The notes beneath the pieces were generated by a model that saw nothing but the letters and a program-made list of their open reading frames with translations, did no database searches and had not been told where the DNA came from. This document shows, in pieces, positions 5,179-5,629 of a stretch of 5,629 nt of DNA (position 1 is its first letter; each line of letters opens with the position of its first letter). Both the position numbers and the translations under genes were made by a program. This stretch comes from Calditrichota bacterium (GTDB taxonomy: Bacteria; Calditrichota; Calditrichia; RBG-13-44-9; J075): the NCBI GenBank assembly GCA_003695285.1, contig RFIL01000151.1:1-5629 (forward strand). Reading direction: 5' to 3'.

Positions 5179-5399
5179 AGCTGATAGCGCTGTGAAAGTT
5201 TTTCAAAACGTCTCTCATTTTTCACTTCAACAGTAAATTTGCCCAACCATTTTTGTGAAAAGGTTGGTTCTTCCATCTGAATATGTTCTCGGAGTAGTAA
5301 TTCCACCAATTCGGATACAGATTTCCCCATTTTTCGCGCATAACGTTTTGCCAGAGGAACGATTTCCTTATCAATAGTTAAGTTGATCCTGGTTTTCAT
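5175..5399 (-). CDS. Ribbon-helix-helix antitoxin (VapB-like, resembling DUF6364)
   Basis: A 74-residue protein. Residues 2-9 (KTRINLTI) form the DNA-contacting strand, 10-24 a first helix and 27-40 (SVSELVELLLREHI) the second, with Gly25 at the turn: a ribbon-helix-helix fold. Residues 41-74 are charged and probably wrap the toxin. Antitoxins of this type neutralise the PIN toxin and repress their own operon. The start is firm: AAGGA (5407-5411) lies 7 nt before ATG 5399, and a sigma-70-like promoter lies upstream. It overlaps the toxin gene by 4 bases. A palindrome at 5410-5424 is a plausible operator. Confidence 0.9.
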   Translation of the reverse strand: MKTRINLTIDKEIVPLAKRYARKMGKSVSELVELLLREHIQMEEPTFSQKWLGKFTVEVKNERRFEKLSQRYQL

Positions 5400-5409
5400 G
5401 CTTTTATCC

Positions 5410-5424
5410 TTTTCTTAAAGAAAA
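5410..5424. promoter_or_regulatory. Candidate operator of the toxin-antitoxin operon
   Basis: TTTTCTT-A-AAGAAAA is a perfect 7-bp inverted repeat around one base. It lies just downstream of the -10 (5433-5438), overlapping the expected transcription start and abutting the antitoxin Shine-Dalgarno. That is where an autorepressing ribbon-helix-helix antitoxin would bind. It is A/T-rich, so chance is a real alternative. Confidence 0.45.
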
Positions 5425-5432
5425 TTTTTTAA

Positions 5433-5461
5433 AATATAGGTATCTTTTCAAATGAATTCAA
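5433..5461 (-). promoter_or_regulatory. Promoter of the toxin-antitoxin operon
   Basis: TTGAAT (5456-5461), a 17-nt spacer and TATATT (5433-5438) on the minus strand match sigma-70 hexamers at 4 and 5 of 6 positions with ideal spacing. The -10 ends 33 nt upstream of the antitoxin ATG. The module thus carries its own promoter and does not depend on the broken RHS gene. Confidence 0.6.
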
Positions 5462-5499
5462 GAAATGGCTATAAGTCCTCTATGAATTTAGTGCCACTC

Positions 5500-5629
5500 C
5501 TATTCTTCTGATATAGGTTTATAAAACCAGGAACATAACGAATGGTCAATGTTGTCATTCCCATCGTAGGCAAAGGTGCGGCTTTCGGTGTCCCAATCTT
5601 CCTTCGTGGTGTTTACGGCATCCGTCACG
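5500..5629 (-). pseudogene. RHS/YD-repeat fragment, enters from outside the window
   Basis: The frame enters at the window edge and reads VTDAVNTTKEDWDTES, then RTFAYDGNDNI. It then leaves RHS homology (DHSLCSWFYKPISEE) and stops at 5500-5502. The RHS part closely parallels the orphan fragment's VTDAVAANTEDWDAEDTQFSYDPNGNVI. The break near 5547 marks the upstream edge of the toxin-antitoxin insertion; the repeat resumes at about 4745. The long N-terminal part of the RHS shell, if present, lies beyond the window. Confidence 0.8.

Noticed and set aside
1..5629. CRISPR array, tRNA, rRNA or transposase gene
   Set aside because: I saw no regularly spaced repeats, no tRNA-like or rRNA-like sequence and no transposase or integrase motifs. 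The repeats found are one element pair and the RHS paralogues.
4650..5629. Sequencing or assembly frameshifts as the cause of the broken RHS gene
   Set aside because: The interruptions are explained by discrete insertions (a complete toxin-antitoxin operon and a bounded palindromic element), with RHS homology resuming on the far side, rather than by single-base errors.

Overview
The window most likely comes from a Gram-negative bacterium of the FCB superphylum (Bacteroidota, Calditrichota, Marinimicrobia, KSB1 or a relative). It carries a PorV/PorQ-family outer-membrane protein next to a secreted M6-peptidase-like protein, a pairing typical of type IX secretion genomes, and YD/RHS-repeat debris. 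The exact phylum cannot be fixed from this sequence. Every gene I can support lies on the minus strand, so transcription runs from high to low coordinates.

Region 1 (1-2620) is conserved and intact. A PorV/PorQ-like protein (1523-2605) has a strong Shine-Dalgarno and its own intrinsic terminator. Downstream is the first 449 codons of a secreted M6-peptidase-like protein (1-1348, running off the window). Its HExxHxxGxxD zinc site reads SNxxSxxGxxD, so it looks like a catalytically dead protease homologue.

Region 2 (about 2621-2890) is non-coding but structured. On the minus strand it reads: candidate -10, long closing helix (2681-2795), short linker, intrinsic terminator with seven U (2631-2670), then the porV-like Shine-Dalgarno and ATG. 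This is the layout of a transcription-attenuating leader or riboswitch, or of a small RNA placed just upstream of the gene. It matches no riboswitch class I can recognise by eye.

Region 3 (about 2890-5629) is a broken RHS locus in which other modules are embedded. In reading order: an RHS fragment (5629 to 5500); a PIN-toxin/ribbon-helix-helix-antitoxin pair with promoter and candidate operator (5461 to 4753); the continuation of the same RHS repeat (4752 to 4650); a 104-bp imperfect palindromic element (4649 to 4546); the RHS core C-terminus fused to an AT-rich variable tip (4538 to 3609); a two-helix membrane protein that could be the cognate immunity protein (3510 to 3304); and a second, orphan RHS fragment (about 3217 to 2974). 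The orphan fragment ends in a second, truncated copy of the palindromic element at the equivalent position. The region resembles a polymorphic-toxin locus (core, exchangeable tip, immunity gene, orphan core) that has decayed and taken in a type II toxin-antitoxin module.

No tRNA, rRNA, CRISPR array or transposase gene was seen.
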